The notes under the pieces were generated by a model. It had not been told where the DNA came from. It worked only from the letters and a program-made list of their open reading frames with translations, and did no database searches. The translations under genes and the position numbers were made by a program. DNA of 64,000 nucleotides from Echinarachnius parma (taxonomy: Eukaryota > Echinodermata > Echinoidea > Clypeasteroida > Echinarachniidae), in assembly GCA_037951105.1 (NCBI GenBank), contig JBAMJV010003042.1, positions 352,501 through 416,500 of the forward strand. The letters are read 5' to 3'. The first letter of the stretch is position 1. Every line of letters starts with the position of its first letter. Shown in pieces: positions 21,010-33,916 of the stretch.

Positions 21010-21520
21010 TTAGCCACCTTTCGTTATCGGATGTGGTTCGTTATTCCTAAGGTTCGATATTCCGAATAAACACATTTCTTATTGCGAAGGTTCGATATTC
21101 CAAAGGTTCGTTTTTTCCGAAAATGAAATCGGGTTCGATATTTCGAAGGTTCGTTATTCCGAAGAATCGATATTCCAAAGGTTCTTTTTTCCGAAAATGA
21201 AATCGGGTTCGATATTCCGAAGGTTTGTTAATCCGAAAATGAAATGGGATCGTTAATCATAAAATGAAAAGAGGTTCGTTTGTCCGAAAATGCAATATGG
21301 TTAATTAATCCGAAAATGATACGGGGCTCGTATTAAACCTTTTGGATTAACGGAGCCTCATTTCGTTTTCGGATAAACGAACCTCATTTCATTTTCGGAT
21401 TAGTGAACCCCATTTTATTGTCGAATTATTAATTAAACGATCCTTCGAAATATCGAATCCGATTTAATTTTTGGAGAAACGAACCTTCGGAATAATGAGC
21501 TGTAACCTCGTTATCATGGT
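21010..21520. repeat. Inverted array of GGTTCGTTATTCCGAA-type units
   Basis: About ten degenerate units (GGTTCGATATTCCGAAGG, CCGAAAATGAAATCGGGTTC) run forward and then invert at about 21330. Same family as 34370-35113, here more diverged. Confidence 0.8.
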
Positions 21521-23442
21521 AACGAAGAACGAGTTTTGCTTTAATGTTGTGATTTTTATATCGCTGTAAACGAGTTTATATTAGATGTTGTTACATGTAA
21601 ATCATTACTAAGAAAGTGCCATTGGATTCAAAGTTTTATTTTTTAAAACTAACATTCCGGAATTCTCATTTATTGTGAAATTATAATATAAGCAATTGTT
21701 TAGTGAATATGATGTTGTGGATATTTTACAATTTCATTATGGCTTTAAATCTCGTAAACAGTTACACTGCTAATAATAACCGTGTTAGGGAATAACTCAG
21801 CAAAATCGGTCCCGAACTAATAAAGGTGTGACTATTTGATAGAAATAAAATGAATCATATCCGCCACTTGCTCTTACTAAAGATAAAAACATGATACGAG
21901 CAAGTATAAATATGGCACATTCAATATTCAACTGAGTAATCGGAATGAATAAAGATAAAGGCCTTTGATGTTAAATGGATCAAGTAACTTTGTTGACAAG
22001 CGCAAAAAGTGATGAAGGATTAATAAAATGTGCATTGGTGTGATCTGATAAGTCCACAAAGTAATGTGTGAAAAGTTAACGTTAATTGGATGTTGGGGCT
22101 AAGATATGAGCAAACATGCAAAGTGGTATTCACTAAGTCATTGCACTTACTTTGTACACGGATTGAATTATCCAGTAGACAATTTAACATCTGAACACTT
22201 CAATCGTAAATATCTTTTGAACAAAATGGAAATTTGAAAAACCGAAACCTGTCCCGTGCTTTTATTGTTAATATGAACATGATAAGGTATGAGAGAACCA
22301 CTAGAGTTCCAAGTAAGTTTTTGAGGATTTGAACAAAAGAAATGTTACTCGTAAATTCATCACGAATAGCGGTTTCTGACTATGTACATATCATTGTGAG
22401 TAGCATTAAATTTAGAAAATAATATTGCAGAAAAGGCGAGGAAATCATTGTTTTGCTTCATTATCTCTCGTTTCGATCGAGAAATAAGAACTTTGTAAAT
22501 TGTATAGTGTTGACAATTATTGTCGCCGACATCCATTTCCTATATTATGATATATACACTCCGTTTGGATAACTTCGGTGTCTGTTTTTGTTTTGCTTCA
22601 GTTTTCTTTTTAAGGGGTCGTATTCCTTACATTTATGAATCAACTACAAGAAGCCTCCTGAATGTATTAAATGTGAATCATACATTGTACGTATTGTACA
22701 TTATTGACGTCGGTCAACAACAGTACGATGGTTCATTTATTGTTATTTTTGTTTTGTTAATATGATATGTTTGTAAAGTCATGCTATGTTTAGTCTTGTT
22801 TTGTTAAACCAATTGCCCTGTGGAGGGAACAAACAAAATATATTCAAAATATGCCTTCATCACCTATCATGTGAAAGAATATATCATCACTTATCTGTTA
22901 ACATTTGGAAATAATCTACTTTGAAAATTACTATTTGAGCAATAAAATAATCGCAATAAAACAAGTCTTTTGCCGAGTTTTAATTAAACTGCATTATACG
23001 CTGCGTGCAGAGGTTATATAAGCGCACGTGTGTACGTCATGCGGGCTTGTCGACCAACACGCAGTGAGAGGTGACTTTTGACCAAATTTCAGGGGCATGC
23101 TGACGGATGTGAATTTGATTTGCAATCCAATTGTTTTCATTTAACCATACCATGTTGTTGTTGTTGTTATTTTATTATTTTGGCGTTCATTCAAAATGAA
23201 TATTTACGCCATAATACTTATTATTATTATAATATATATATATATATATTTTTTTTTTCAATCATTTTTATGGAGTTCCTACTTCATGCTGCCTGTCCAT
23301 CGCTCAAATCCGACCTAACAGTGCATCATCTGGTCAGTCCGGCACAGTACATCGTGCAGACTTCTCAGCTCGGTGACATACCAGGGTATGTGTGCAAGCC
23401 GAGCCTAGACCCCTCAGATGCTCGAAAATGAGGTGTCAGGTG
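21521..23442. other. AT-rich intergenic stretch
   Basis: No exon with paired splice signals and no strong repeat was found, apart from a TTG/ATT/AT low-complexity run near 23155-23260. Short open frames here lack domains. Confidence 0.45.
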
Positions 23443-23678
23443 CAATCTGTTGGGCTCCAAATAATGCAATTATGCATGCCAGATTCAAAAACAATATATA
23501 TATTCATCAATTTCAAACATTCAACAAACATCAAATAAAGCACTCATTCAGTGGGCTCTTTTACATAGAATACATCAATTTGTTAGTAATTTGTATACAA
23601 AAATAAACTTACACTAAAACAATATAATAGAGATGCTAAGCAAATATTTACAATAATCTGAATACAAATCCTTTTTTG

Positions 23679-26600
23679 CTATTCATCGAACCTTCTAGTT
23701 CTATAAATGAAATTAATCAATGCCATTTGCAATTTTGTATCGAATATTTCCAACATCTTATATATATCTTGTTTTTCATTAATTCCTAATTCTACAAATA
23801 ACATTGTCCTTTCAATAATATATTTCGTACAATCAACAAGAAAGTGTTCAAAAGTTTCAATTTCATTACAAAACTGACAATCGCCGGATAATTTAAAGGG
23901 GTAGTCCGGGCCTGATAAAACCATTCGTTATTTGAATAAGCAGAATAAGAGGCATAATTGGTGAAAATTTGATCAAAATCGGACAAGAAACACGGGAGTT
24001 ATACCTATTTGAACATCATGTAGTAATGAGCGATCGTTTTAAAATTGCCGCCATATGCAACATCATTGACGAGCAACTCGCCATGCCTTTTGTACATGAA
24101 AATACACTTATTTCTCATTTTCGTTGCTAAAAATTAATTTTTCTCTGCTTGTTTTCACGAATTCATAGAATAATATCGATGGGCCAACCTCTTTGGAATT
24201 TGTAAGCTCATAAATTTGCTTTGTTATTAAGAAAATGTTTTTTTTTTAAATTTCCATGTAGAAGTCAAAATGGCTGCAGCTCGCAAGTGACGTCACGATC
24301 GATAGCAATTGCGAACGATACTAAAAATCGGAGCAAAGTTCATCCTGTCATAACTTTTTTATTGCTCTACCGTTTTGGCTCAGATTTTCGATCATGATTC
24401 TTCATATTCACTTCATTTGATAGCAAACATCACATTTCTGGGGTGGAATTCCCCTTTAAGACCAATTTTATGTAAATGTGCATTGAGTCCAAGACACCCC
24501 ATTCGAATCCTGTGTAACAATACTTCATTTTTTCTATTTTTAGAGCACCATGTATCAATGTATTTTATATTTATATTCTTTTTCATTTTCTTTAAGACAC
24601 TATTCGAGGCATTCCACCTTTCCTGCCACATATTTACAACATATAGTGACAGTATTGCATTTACTTCTGATTCATTCAATTTATTTTCTATTTCAATAAA
24701 AGTGTGTCCAAGGGCTTGTTTCGCTGAGAGGTCTGCAATCTCATTACCTACAACACCACAATGTCCGGGAATCCACTCAAGGAATACGTGGATTCCTTGA
24801 TGTTTAAGAATCATTAATTTCATTAATATTTCACAGACGCATACATCTTCATTCCAATTTCTTATCGCCATTAGGGCACTCAAACAATCAATAAATATAA
24901 CAATTCCAACATATAAATTATCAAATTGTTCTAGCCAATTCAATGCAAGAATTATAGCAACTAATTCAGCTTTATATGATGAACTAAAATTTGTTAGCCT
25001 CTTTTTTTCAATAATATCCATGCTCGGAACATAAAAGCTTGCAGATGCATTTCCATTAAGGGGATTTTTCGAACCATCCGTAAATATATGTAACTCTCTA
25101 GACCATTTCATACTAACATATTCTAATGTTTCAAATTTTATACTATGAATATTATCTTTTTTATCAACACTTTCTTTTAAATCCATACAAACATTTGGTA
25201 TCATTATGTGCCAAGGAGGATTTGGCAGTGATGCACGTTTTTGTATAACATCTTTGTCTACTGTAACCAAATCCAATAGTCGATAACAAAAAGGTTTGCG
25301 TAATTTATTTTCAAAATTGTCATTATGACAATTCTGTATAACCTCATTCAAAGGATGGTCTTTAGTTTGTTCTATCTTTACTTTATAACGAGAACAAAAT
25401 AATTTTCTCCGTAAATCCAGAGGCATTTCACATGTCTCTGCTTGCAATGTTTGTAGCGAAGTGCCTGAAAGGGCACCTGTACAAATCTTAAGACATTGAT
25501 ATTGTATCGAGTTCAAAGCATTTTTTTAACTTTGAGATGCCGAATCGTAAGCTTGGCAGCCATAATCAATCAAAGATCTTATGAGAGCTCGATATATTAT
25601 CAAAAGAGATTTCGTGTTTGTGCCCCATTTTGTTCCTGTTAATTTTTTCAAAATATTTATTTTGTGTTTACATCTTTCCATAATATCATTAATGTGGGAT
25701 CTCCACGTAAGTTTCTTATCAAAAATCAAACCCAAAAATTTAACCTCTTCTTTATCTTTTATATTTTCTCCATTTAAACTTATATTGATATTTTTCTTAC
25801 TATAAGAGAACAATATCTTAACAGTTTTAGTCGTTGAAATTTTGAATCCCCATTTCAAAAACCATGCATTCAAATGATGCAAATAATGTTGCATTGTAAC
25901 ACGAATCTCTTCAATGTCTTTTCCTGATTTCCAACAAATACAGTCGTCTGCATAGAGTGACAATTTTACCATTTTTTCTTGAACAATATCATATAACATT
26001 AAATTAAAAAGAGTGGGACTAAGTATACTTCCCTGTGGAAGTCCATTCCTTAAATATCTCATCTTTGACATAGCCTTTCCTACACGAACCTGGAATGGGC
26101 GATTTTTCACAAAATTATAAATAAATTTAAACGTTTTTCCTTTCAGTCCTATTTCATACAATTTAAAAAGGAGCCCATCATTCCAGAGCCTATCATATGC
26201 CTTTTCAATATCCAAAAATATCCCTAGTGTATTTTCTTTATTTCCAAATGCCGTTTGAATATCATTTTCTAAATAAACAATACAATCCAGAGTGCTTCTT
26301 CCTTTACGAAAACCACTTAAAAATGAAGGAAGAATATTATGTTTTTCAATAAACCATTCCAATCTTTTATTCAACATTCGTTCAAAAATCTTCAAAAAGC
26401 ACGAAGAGAGTGCGATTGGACGGTATGATAAAACAGATTCTTTGTCTTTATCTTTTTTCAATATTGGTATCAATATTGTTGTTTTACACTCTAGTGGTAT
26501 TACGCTTAGATTCCACATTTTATTTATAATATCTAACATAATTTGTTTAACTGTTAATGAGAGATTTTGATATATTATATATGGTAAACCGTCTGGTCCC

Positions 26601-28009
26601 GGGCATGAGCGATTACATGCATGTAGTGCTCGTTCGAGCTCAAACATGACAAAATCCTCATCAAGTACAAATGTACTATCTAATTGACCTTCTTCACAAT
26701 ACAACTTATACATTTTCTTTTCCATTTGTTGAAGAGAGTCAGGGTCTACAAAGGATTCTTCACTAATTTTTTCAAAATATTGAGAGAATTCCTCTGCTAC
26801 TTCTTCATCTTTCACAATTTTTCCCTTATCCTTTTCCAACACTATGTGTTTTTGTTTATCATTTTGTTTTGAGTCACCATTAATGATCTTAATCTTCTTC
26901 CATATGTCCGAAAGAGGAGTGAATCTATTAATGGTGGCACAATATTTCTCCCAAAAGTCTATTTTCGCTTGCTTAATAATTCTTTGTGCCTCAGCTTTTT
27001 TCTCTTTATAATCCTGTAAATATTGTGGTAGCATATATTTCACAACTTTATTTTTCAATCGATTCCTTTCTTTAATAACATCTGAGCATAATTTATTCCA
27101 CCATATTACTGGGTTCCGTTTACTGTTATTATTACATCTTGCAAGTTGATTTAATATATCAACAAGTGAACAAATATATGAATCATATACAAAATCAATA
27201 TCTTTATCACTATTAAAGTTTTCAAATGTTTCATTACATTTTTCTTTAAAAATGTCCCAATCAATCTTATTAAATGACCAGAAATAGGAGTCATTATTTC
27301 TTTTTTCCTTCTCATTTTCACAAAAATAAGTTAAAATAGGGAAGTGGTCACTACCCATAGTATCATTCAATACTTGCCAAGTAGCTTTGCTTGCAAAGTG
27401 TGCTGAAGCTAAAGTTAAATCTAAGGATGATGTTTTTCCTGTATGACTATCTAATCTTGTACTTTGACCATCATTCAAAATTACCAAATTATTTTCATTA
27501 ATAAAATCTTCAACAATACGACCGTTTCTATCAGTTACTTTGCTTCCCCATAATTTATTGTGAGCATTAAAATCACCTAAAATCAAAACACGTTCATTCC
27601 TTTTTTCATAAAACAATTCTTTCAAAGTATCCTTTGTTAGCCTTTTGCAAGGGTTATAAAAATTTACCAAGGTCATAAACTTATTTTCTAAGTGTATCAC
27701 TAGACTTTGGATTTCCAATTCTTTATGTATCGTTGCACTACTACTTACAATAGAAGAATGCACATATATAGCACAACCACCTCGTGATTGGCCCGTTATC
27801 CTATTCCGATAATTACATGTATAATTCGGAATATAAAACACATTTTCATCATTGAACCATGTTTCTTGTATACAAATAATATCAATTTGTTTATTACATA
27901 CAAATAAATATTGTACTAGTTCATCCCCATGGCTTCTCATCCCCTGAGCATTCCATTGTAGGATTGAGAGCATCAATAAAAGTATCTTATAATAGCAGTC
28001 CATTGACAA
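23679..28009 (-). CDS. LINE ORF2: AP endonuclease, RT, RNase H (pseudogenised)
   Basis: From Met at 28009: endonuclease with LSILQWNAQGMRSHGDELV, CIQETWF, LGDFNAHNKLWGS and GSDHFPI; RT with YRPIALSSCFLKIFERMLN, FLDIEKAYDRLW, GLPQGSILSP and SLYADDC; RNase H with TDGSKNP, YKAELVA, FIDCLSAL, PGHCGV and NEIADLSAK. A single in-frame TAA (25526-25528) separates YDSASQS from KNALNSIQY; there is no frameshift. A TTAA MITE (23897-24455) splits HKIGLK from LSGDCQFC; without it the frame is continuous to the C-terminal CQFC...H...C knuckle. Apart from these two lesions the catalytic residues are intact. Confidence 0.85.
23893..24459. mobile_element. TTAA-flanked MITE, family B (559 bp), inside LINE ORF2
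   Basis: TTAA at 23893-23896 and 24456-24459; ends AGGGGTAGTCCGGGCC and the inverse of GGGGTGGAATTCCCCT. The interior differs from family A. Excision with one TTAA restores K-I-G-L-K-L-S-G-D-C in the host ORF. Confidence 0.87.
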
Positions 28010-28631
28010 TTTGCATACTCACATCTGGGAAATGTATACCAAAAATCATTTGTTCCGTTTCACAAATTTTTTTCACCATTATAGGAATCTCTTTTGTTTC
28101 CTTCAATAAAACAAGAATATGTATCAAAAAAGCGATTATAGCTTCATTGGTAGCATTGGCCATAAAATTCCTTGATACATCTTGTGATTTAACCTTTGTA
28201 CCAGGTTCATCAAGCAACTTTGTTATTTCTGTTTCCACAGTGGTATTATTTACAAGTCCACCATTCATGTGTGCTTCATTTCTTTTACCAACGACCTCTT
28301 CTTTATTCTTTTGTACACTTTGTTGAGGTGCATTAGACTCAGTATTGTGCATGTCTCTTTCTCTATTCACATTAACTGGTGCTTTATCTTGACTTTTTGT
28401 AGGAATACTTTCTGCTCCAGATCCAGATTGTGACTTTTCTTTCACGACTTTGACCGCTTGAGCGTACGAAATCTTTTCATGGACTTTACATTTTTGAATT
28501 TCTTTAGCCTGTTTTAGCGCTGTACACCCTCCGTAGGCGGCTGAATGTGCGCCTTTACAATTAACACAATACAATTGTGTTTTGGGGCACTGATCAAAGG
28601 GGTGCTCCCCCCCCCCCCGCATCTTACACAT
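27987..28631 (-). CDS. LINE ORF1 (Gag-like, zinc knuckle), frameshifted at its start
   Basis: The open frame shows EHPFDQCPKTQLYCVNCKGA then HSAAYGGC, a CCHC knuckle, followed by a Lys/Gln-rich linker and a C-terminal part (TNEAIIAFLIHILVLLKE). Just upstream, in another frame, lies CRGKERCVRCGG, the first knuckle. The two frames are separated by a 12-G run (28607-28618 as C on the plus strand), so homopolymer slippage broke the ORF. ORF1 normally binds LINE RNA (family knowledge). Confidence 0.75.
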   Translation of the reverse strand: MCKMRGGGEHPFDQCPKTQLYCVNCKGAHSAAYGGCTALKQAKEIQKCKVHEKISYAQAVKVVKEKSQSGSGAESIPTKSQDKAPVNVNRERDMHNTESNAPQQSVQKNKEEVVGKRNEAHMNGGLVNNTTVETEITKLLDEPGTKVKSQDVSRNFMANATNEAIIAFLIHILVLLKETKEIPIMVKKICETEQMIFGIHFPDVSMQIVNGLLL

Positions 28632-28654
28632 CTTTCTTTTCCCCTACATGATTC

Positions 28655-29030
28655 GGATTTCACCACACGAGCCAGCATACCCAGGATTTTTTAAAGGGGG
28701 GGGGGGGGGGGGTTATTTTGTAAACATTTTCAAGGTCGAGACCAAGTACTATCAACATTTTCGAGACCGAGACCAAGTACCTTCAAAGTTGAAAACCCCT
28801 CTCAGTGGGGGGGGGGGGGGGGGGGGGGTGTCCGTAAATTTTAGTCGGTCGAGACCAGGTTTTAGACGTTCGAGACCGCTTAAAAGTAGTCTCGAGACCG
28901 GCTAAAATTGGCAAAGGGGGCAGGTTAACCCCCCTCCCCCAACAGCTATTTTTTGGTCAAAGGGGGGGGGGGGGGGGGGGGGGTTGAACCCCCAAACCCC
29001 CCCCCCCCCGGGTACGCCTATGCTATGCCA
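28655..29030. mobile_element. Cluster of poly-G/poly-C elements
   Basis: Four G or C runs of 12-20 bp (about 28697, 28807, 28962, 28998) separated by repeats of GGTCGAGACCAG-like words. The left side has CAGCATACCCAGG and the right side CCGGGTACGCCTATG. It sits directly at the 5' end of the minus-strand LINE. Confidence 0.6.
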
Positions 29031-29511
29031 ACAATATTGATCAATTACAATTTGACCAACATTGATGCTTTCTGTAACTTTCCCAATAATGTTATTTGGC
29101 TTTAGACATTATAACATTAAAAAGAACCACCAAAATACGATGATAAAGTGGCATTGACCGTCGTTCGTTTAATATCACAAATACGTTTTTTGGTTGTTAA
29201 TTTTGAATGGACCTTTTTTTTACCAGACCATATTATAGTTCAATCAAATTAAATTCAATTAATGGGACCCATTCATCAGTATAATTAAGATTATTTTGAA
29301 ACGATGTATAACAATATGTGAGCTATAATTTCTCTACTGATAAATACAACACAATATAGTATTACTATCCTGAAAAGCTATTTAATAAAGCAACACACGG
29401 ACAGGGATACATTATTGCTACAATCAAATTCAAATTACGTTTTGCAGAAAATGATCCGAAGTATCTAATGTTGAGACATGTGAATTGCATATAAGTAAGT
29501 CTAAATACAAT

Positions 29512-29903
29512 TATAAACACAACAAAAAGAGTAACTCCCCCCTTAATCAAAATAGCGTCACTTTTTAACAAAAAGGGTTTGAGCAACATAACTTGGCAGG
29601 GGTGTTTCAAGACTTATTGGCTAACGCCTCCGTGAAAATGATCTTGATCCCCCATGCCATGCATGAGTGACCACACATTAAAGGCACAAATGTCACTTTT
29701 CAAAAGTCACAAGAGTCAACAAGTGACAATTTTGCCTTTGATGTGTGGTCACTCATCCATGACTCGAGGGACCAATTTCATTTTCACACAGAAGTTATTC
29801 AATAAATGTAGGAACAATCCTGCCGAGTTATTTTGCTCAAAACCTTTTCGTTAAAAAGTTATGTTATTTGATTAAGGGGGACTTATTGTTGTGTTGGGTT
29901 TAA
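29512..29903. mobile_element. TA-type MITE, TATAAACACAACAAAAAG family, copy 1
   Basis: TATAAACACAACAAAAAGAG on the left and its inverse near 29880-29903; both ends continue into a CCCCC...TTAATCAAAATA block. About 390 bp, non-coding. Confidence 0.75.
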
Positions 29904-29921
29904 TTGATCAGTATTGTTGGA

Positions 29922-30278
29922 ATAAACTCAACAAAAAAGTAAGTCCCCTCCTGATTAGAATAACATAACTTTTTAACAAAACTGTTTTGAGCAAACTAAC
30001 TCGGCAGGATTGTTCCTACACTAATTGACTAACTTCTGTGTGAAAATGTGAAAATGTGAAAAATTAGTCCATCGAGTCATGCATGAGTGAGCACACATCA
30101 AAGGAAAGATTGGCACTTTGTGTGCTCACTCATGCGTGTCTCAATGGACCAACTTTATTTTCACACGGAAGTTAGTCACAAAGTGTAGAAACAATCTTGC
30201 CGAGTTATTTTGCTCAAAACATTTTTGTCAAAAAGTGACGCCATTTTGATTAGGGGGACTTACTTTTTGTTGTGTTTA
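29922..30278. mobile_element. TA-type MITE, same family, copy 2
   Basis: AATAAACTCAACAAAAAAGT on the left; GACTTACTTTTTGTTGTG on the right. It contains the same CGGCAGGATTGTTCCTACA-type interior as copy 1, only 18 bp away, so two relatives are almost in tandem. Confidence 0.75.
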
Positions 30279-30291
30279 TGAATCATGCACG

Positions 30292-30550
30292 CTTTTGTAA
30301 TGTCATAATACCATTCAACCATCAGTTAGCTAGATAAACATGAACAAAAGATATGTTCTCACCCACTTAGTACCTTATTGCATTAGCATTGGATGTTTTC
30401 ATTGAAACCCTTCTTTTCATGGTGAGTGGGCATTATATAAAACATGCAATGCTATTTTGAACAGGTGGTCAGTTGATAGGAATGGAATTACCAATGTCTT
30501 TTGTTCATCTAGCTGACTGATGGTTGAATGGTATTATGTTGTCACAAAAG
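30292..30550. mobile_element. Foldback MITE (259 bp)
   Basis: CTTTTGTAATGTCATAATAC and CCATTCAACCATCAGTTAGC on the left are inverted at 30505-30550. Confidence 0.75.
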
Positions 30551-30729
30551 TCAATTGCTTCTGGAGGTTTTTTTTTTTAGGGGAGAAGCTTAGCAGGTAG
30601 AATAAAAGTTATCGACAAAATAATATAAACAATATGACAAAAATGTACATCAAATAGTCAAAAGATATGTGATGTATTCATTATTACAGATCAACAAAAG
30701 TCAACGTGCATTTGTAATTTAGTCACCCT

Positions 30730-31545
30730 TTAAGGCCCGGTCACATCTGACCGGATTGCGTAAACGTATAGAAAATTTGCGAAATAAAATCATTCGGTGA
30801 CGAACGTCGTCTCCGTTGCCGCTCGAAGAACGGATATAAAACGGATTTAACGTACAAAAACGCACGATTACCAGACGAATACAGGACAGCTACCGAATAT
30901 AGAACGGATCTCACCGTATGAGTAACGGTCCTAACGGACAACACCGTACGAGTAGACAAAACGTTCTTCGAACGTATGTATTAGCCCGGTCACATCTGAC
31001 CGGATTGCGAAAACGTATGCCAAACAAACAGCAAAATTGCCAATCCGTTCGTCTCCGTTTGTCTCCGTTCGTATACGTTTGTAGTCCTTTTCTTGTTTGG
31101 CGAATACGTCCCTCGTACAGCGATGTCTGTTCTATCCGGTGGATAGTTTTGTGCATGCACAAAACTTGTAACGGACACAACCGAATACAGTAGTATGTTG
31201 GTTGTACGTTTGTTGTGCGCTGTGCATCCGCTTTGTTCGGAACTCGTACGTTTCTCGTCCTGTACTTGTCAGTTCGTATCCGTTGATGTCCGATGGACCT
31301 GTGTCACGTCCGGACAACTAACGGATTCCAAACAAAACGGATGCACAGCGCAAAACAAACGTACAACCAACGGACGACTACTTTTTACCGGATAGAACAG
31401 ACATCGCCGTACGAGGGACGTATTCGCCGAGCAAGAAAAGGACAACAAACGTATACGAACGGAGACAAACGGAGACGAACGGATTGACTTTTTTGCTGTT
31501 CGTTTGGCATACGTTTTCGCAATCCGGTAAGATGTGACCGGGCCA
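30730..31545. mobile_element. Foldback MITE GGCCCGGTCACATCTGACCG, one and a half copies
   Basis: A complete palindromic copy at 30983-31545 (arms rich in CGTATACG and CGGACG words) is preceded by a partial direct copy at 30730-30982 that starts at a TTAA. Multiple overlapping open frames on both strands arise from the palindrome. Confidence 0.78.
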
Positions 31546-31751
31546 TTTAGTGTGCATGGGTCTACGGCTGATGTATAGGACGTACGTGTCTTCTTGGCTC
31601 TATATTGTCTGCAAACGTACGCGTGTATCGATAAGATTGTGTTGTTATTTACGTGGTGGTCTCCTTGAAACCCAAGCAAACTGTTGCTTTAATAGAATTG
31701 AAGAGATTAGGAGGAATAAACTCTGAAAGTTATAGCATTATCAGGCCATTA

Positions 31752-32120
31752 ACAAGAAAACTATGGCTCTTTGAAGATGCCCATTTATTCCAATGGGAAA
31801 CTCAAATTGCCAACGCACTCTGATAAATTTGTGGATTACTCCCCATATGTTTTGTGCACAAGTTTTCCCATTTTTACAGTTTTCTTCATAGTCCACTTTT
31901 CCATTCCCCAAACTCACGATGTTGTGTATAAATGTATTCTACAAAACATATGTTGAACTCAAATGAAGGATAAACATATATGTTGAGAAAATTGAACAAA
32001 ATTGAAATGTTGTGTACAAAACGTATGGGGAGTAGTTCACAACTTTGCCAAGGTGCGTTGCCAATTTGAGTCACTCATAGAAATAAATGGATATTTTCAA
32101 AGAGCCATAGTTTTCTTATT
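31752..32120. mobile_element. Foldback MITE (about 370 bp)
   Basis: CAAGAAAACTATGGCTCTTT is inverted at 32098-32120. GGGAAACTCAAATTGCCAACG and CCCCATATGTTTTGTG also have inverted partners near 32010-32070. Confidence 0.75.
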
Positions 32121-32224
32121 TCTTGACCGATTGTGCTCAAATTTTCAGGGACATCATATTTAGTGTTTTGTAGTGCATACAACAATTTGTCCGGTTTCAT
32201 TGTCCTTTAATAAGGTTTTTGTCG

Positions 32225-32445
32225 CACGACAAACCAAGACAGATGCATATTTTCTGCTTTATAACTTGTATACAAAAATTGTTTTTTGTTCATATTTAAC
32301 TTATTTATATTTTTAAATGTTTATGCTTGTAATATCTCTGTATTTTTATATATTGTACGGGACCCCTTTGAAAATCAGTTTCTGCTGAAAGGGCCATCCC
32401 ACCCATTTGTTGAAATGAATAAATATATTTTTTTTAAATGTACAA
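32225..32445 (+). mobile_element. LINE 3'UTR fragment
   Basis: GGGACCCCTTTGAAAATCAG...GCTGAAAGGGCCATCCCACC followed by AATGAATAAATA and an A/T tail is the type of hairpin-bearing 3' end seen in CR1-like LINEs. No coding part remains. Confidence 0.6.
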
Positions 32446-32648
32446 TTGCACAACTTTCGAACACTCGCTTTTATACACACTTGTCACCGTCATATATTGA
32501 GGAACAAGACAAGATAAAACATAATTTAATTTGTATAATGCATACATTTTCAATAAATGTATAGTAAAGACACATACGTACGTCCACCCACACAACTGCG
32601 AACACACACACATACATACATAAATACAAACACACACAAGCACGCACG

Positions 32649-32679
<31 letters not shown>

Positions 32680-32812
32680 ACACACACACGCGCTAATGCG
32701 CGTGAGATGATGTTCTTCCACTAAAAAACGCATGCATTACATCCGTGCATGTACAATTGCACAACTTTCGAACACTCGCTTACATTCGCTTTAATACACA
32801 CTGGTCACCGTC
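32439..32812. repeat. (CA)n microsatellite flanked by a 60-bp direct repeat
   Basis: TGTACAATTGCACAACTTTC...GAACACTCGCTT...CACCGTCA occurs at about 32439-32496 and 32748-32812. Between them is a CA-rich tract (about 32596-32692). Confidence 0.8.
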
Positions 32813-32980
32813 ACCTCCTCACTGAATACGAGGTACAGTAACATGTTTTAATTATTATTTATTTATGATCAATGCACACACTTTTGTTTAAATACAAAAT
32901 AATTGGAATTGAAACATGATTTTTAGTGTATAAATGACAATTATATTGGGGATAAAACACTAAATAAATGCAATAGCTAG

Positions 32981-33222
32981 ACACTGGTGTAGCGAGGTGG
33001 AGGATCCTGGGCTCGAGCCCTCTCTCCTCAGGCTTTTCCTTTTGCTTGTTATCCAATAATTGTTATATTGGGGCTTTGAATAGCTAACATCCGAAAGGTT
33101 ATGGGGGCGCTGCCCCCTAGACCACCGCCAGAGGCCCTAAGGTAGGCCCACAACTGTTCGAGTATACACGCTCGCAGGTTAGAGCCCCCTTGCAAAATTC
33201 CTGACTACGCCCCAGTTTCTAG
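32981..33222. mobile_element. MITE with CACTGGNGTAGC ends
   Basis: CTAGACACTGGTGTAGCGAG on the left and GACTACGCCCCAGTTTCTAG on the right are inverted, about 240 bp apart. Related ends occur near 33920, 36280, 60780 and 62100. Confidence 0.65.
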
Positions 33223-33916
33223 TATAATGTAAGTGGATTGTGAGAAGAAGAAGGGGAGTTATTGGAATTATGGGTGTACGTTATCGTTGTGCTATGCAGT
33301 AACTACAGATAGCGCTCTAGCGCAATTTGCTTGATAACTTATTGGACCCTTAACCTAAGATATAACATATAACGAATGCAAGTTATTTCATTCATGTTGT
33401 TTACGTCAGTAGGAATCAATGACAATATAATTGAAACATATAGGTATTCATATCAATGAAGCACGTATGCCCCTGATGGTTTATCAATTTCCTTTATTAA
33501 ATGTTATAAATGTATACTTATTAAATTTACATAAGTTTATACAGGTATATAATCAAAGATTGGGTATAAAGGATTTCTAATATAATGCAAACATAATTCT
33601 ACTAAAACTACTTTCACACCTAGCTATTTATTCTTTGCGTTATCACATTAACAGAATATGTATATGCAAGCGCGAATATACATTTATTTGAATTCCATTT
33701 CATTTAAAATATCGAATCATGAGTTTTACGGGATCCAAACGTGACATCAATGCATTATTTACCCAAACGACTGCATTTCATTCCCCTAATACAAACATAT
33801 AAATATTTCATCTTTAACCAAAGTTTTATAAAAAACAACAGCGAAATCTACATAAATACGAGATCGATCGTATTATAGGAAACATGATGTTTAACACAAA
33901 ACGCCTTCATACTTAT
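33223..33916. other. AT-rich stretch without gene
   Basis: Nothing coding or clearly repetitive seen; mostly A/T-rich single-copy-looking sequence. Confidence 0.4.

Larger units (their letters stand above)
23443..28650 (-). mobile_element. I-like LINE, nearly full length, with ORF1 and ORF2
   Basis: Reading on the minus strand: ORF1 (Gag-like, zinc knuckles), ORF2 (APE endonuclease, RT, RNase H, Cys knuckle), then a 3'UTR below 23678. ORF1 and ORF2 overlap by about 23 nt (27987-28009). The 5' end near 28650 abuts poly-G repeats and is truncated or disrupted. Three lesions are visible: poly-G slippage in ORF1, one in-frame stop in ORF2 and a TTAA MITE in the 3' part of ORF2. Confidence 0.85.

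Noticed and set aside
23078-23431. 117-codon plus-strand frame
   Set aside because: Crosses TTG/ATT/AT low-complexity sequence, no acceptor or donor in phase, no domain.
30741-31679. Cluster of overlapping open frames on both strands
   Set aside because: Explained by the GGCCCGGTCACATCTGACCG foldback.
32434-32733. Cys/Val-rich open frames
   Set aside because: Translation of the CA microsatellite. The similar His/Thr frames at 55923-56174 are also microsatellite.
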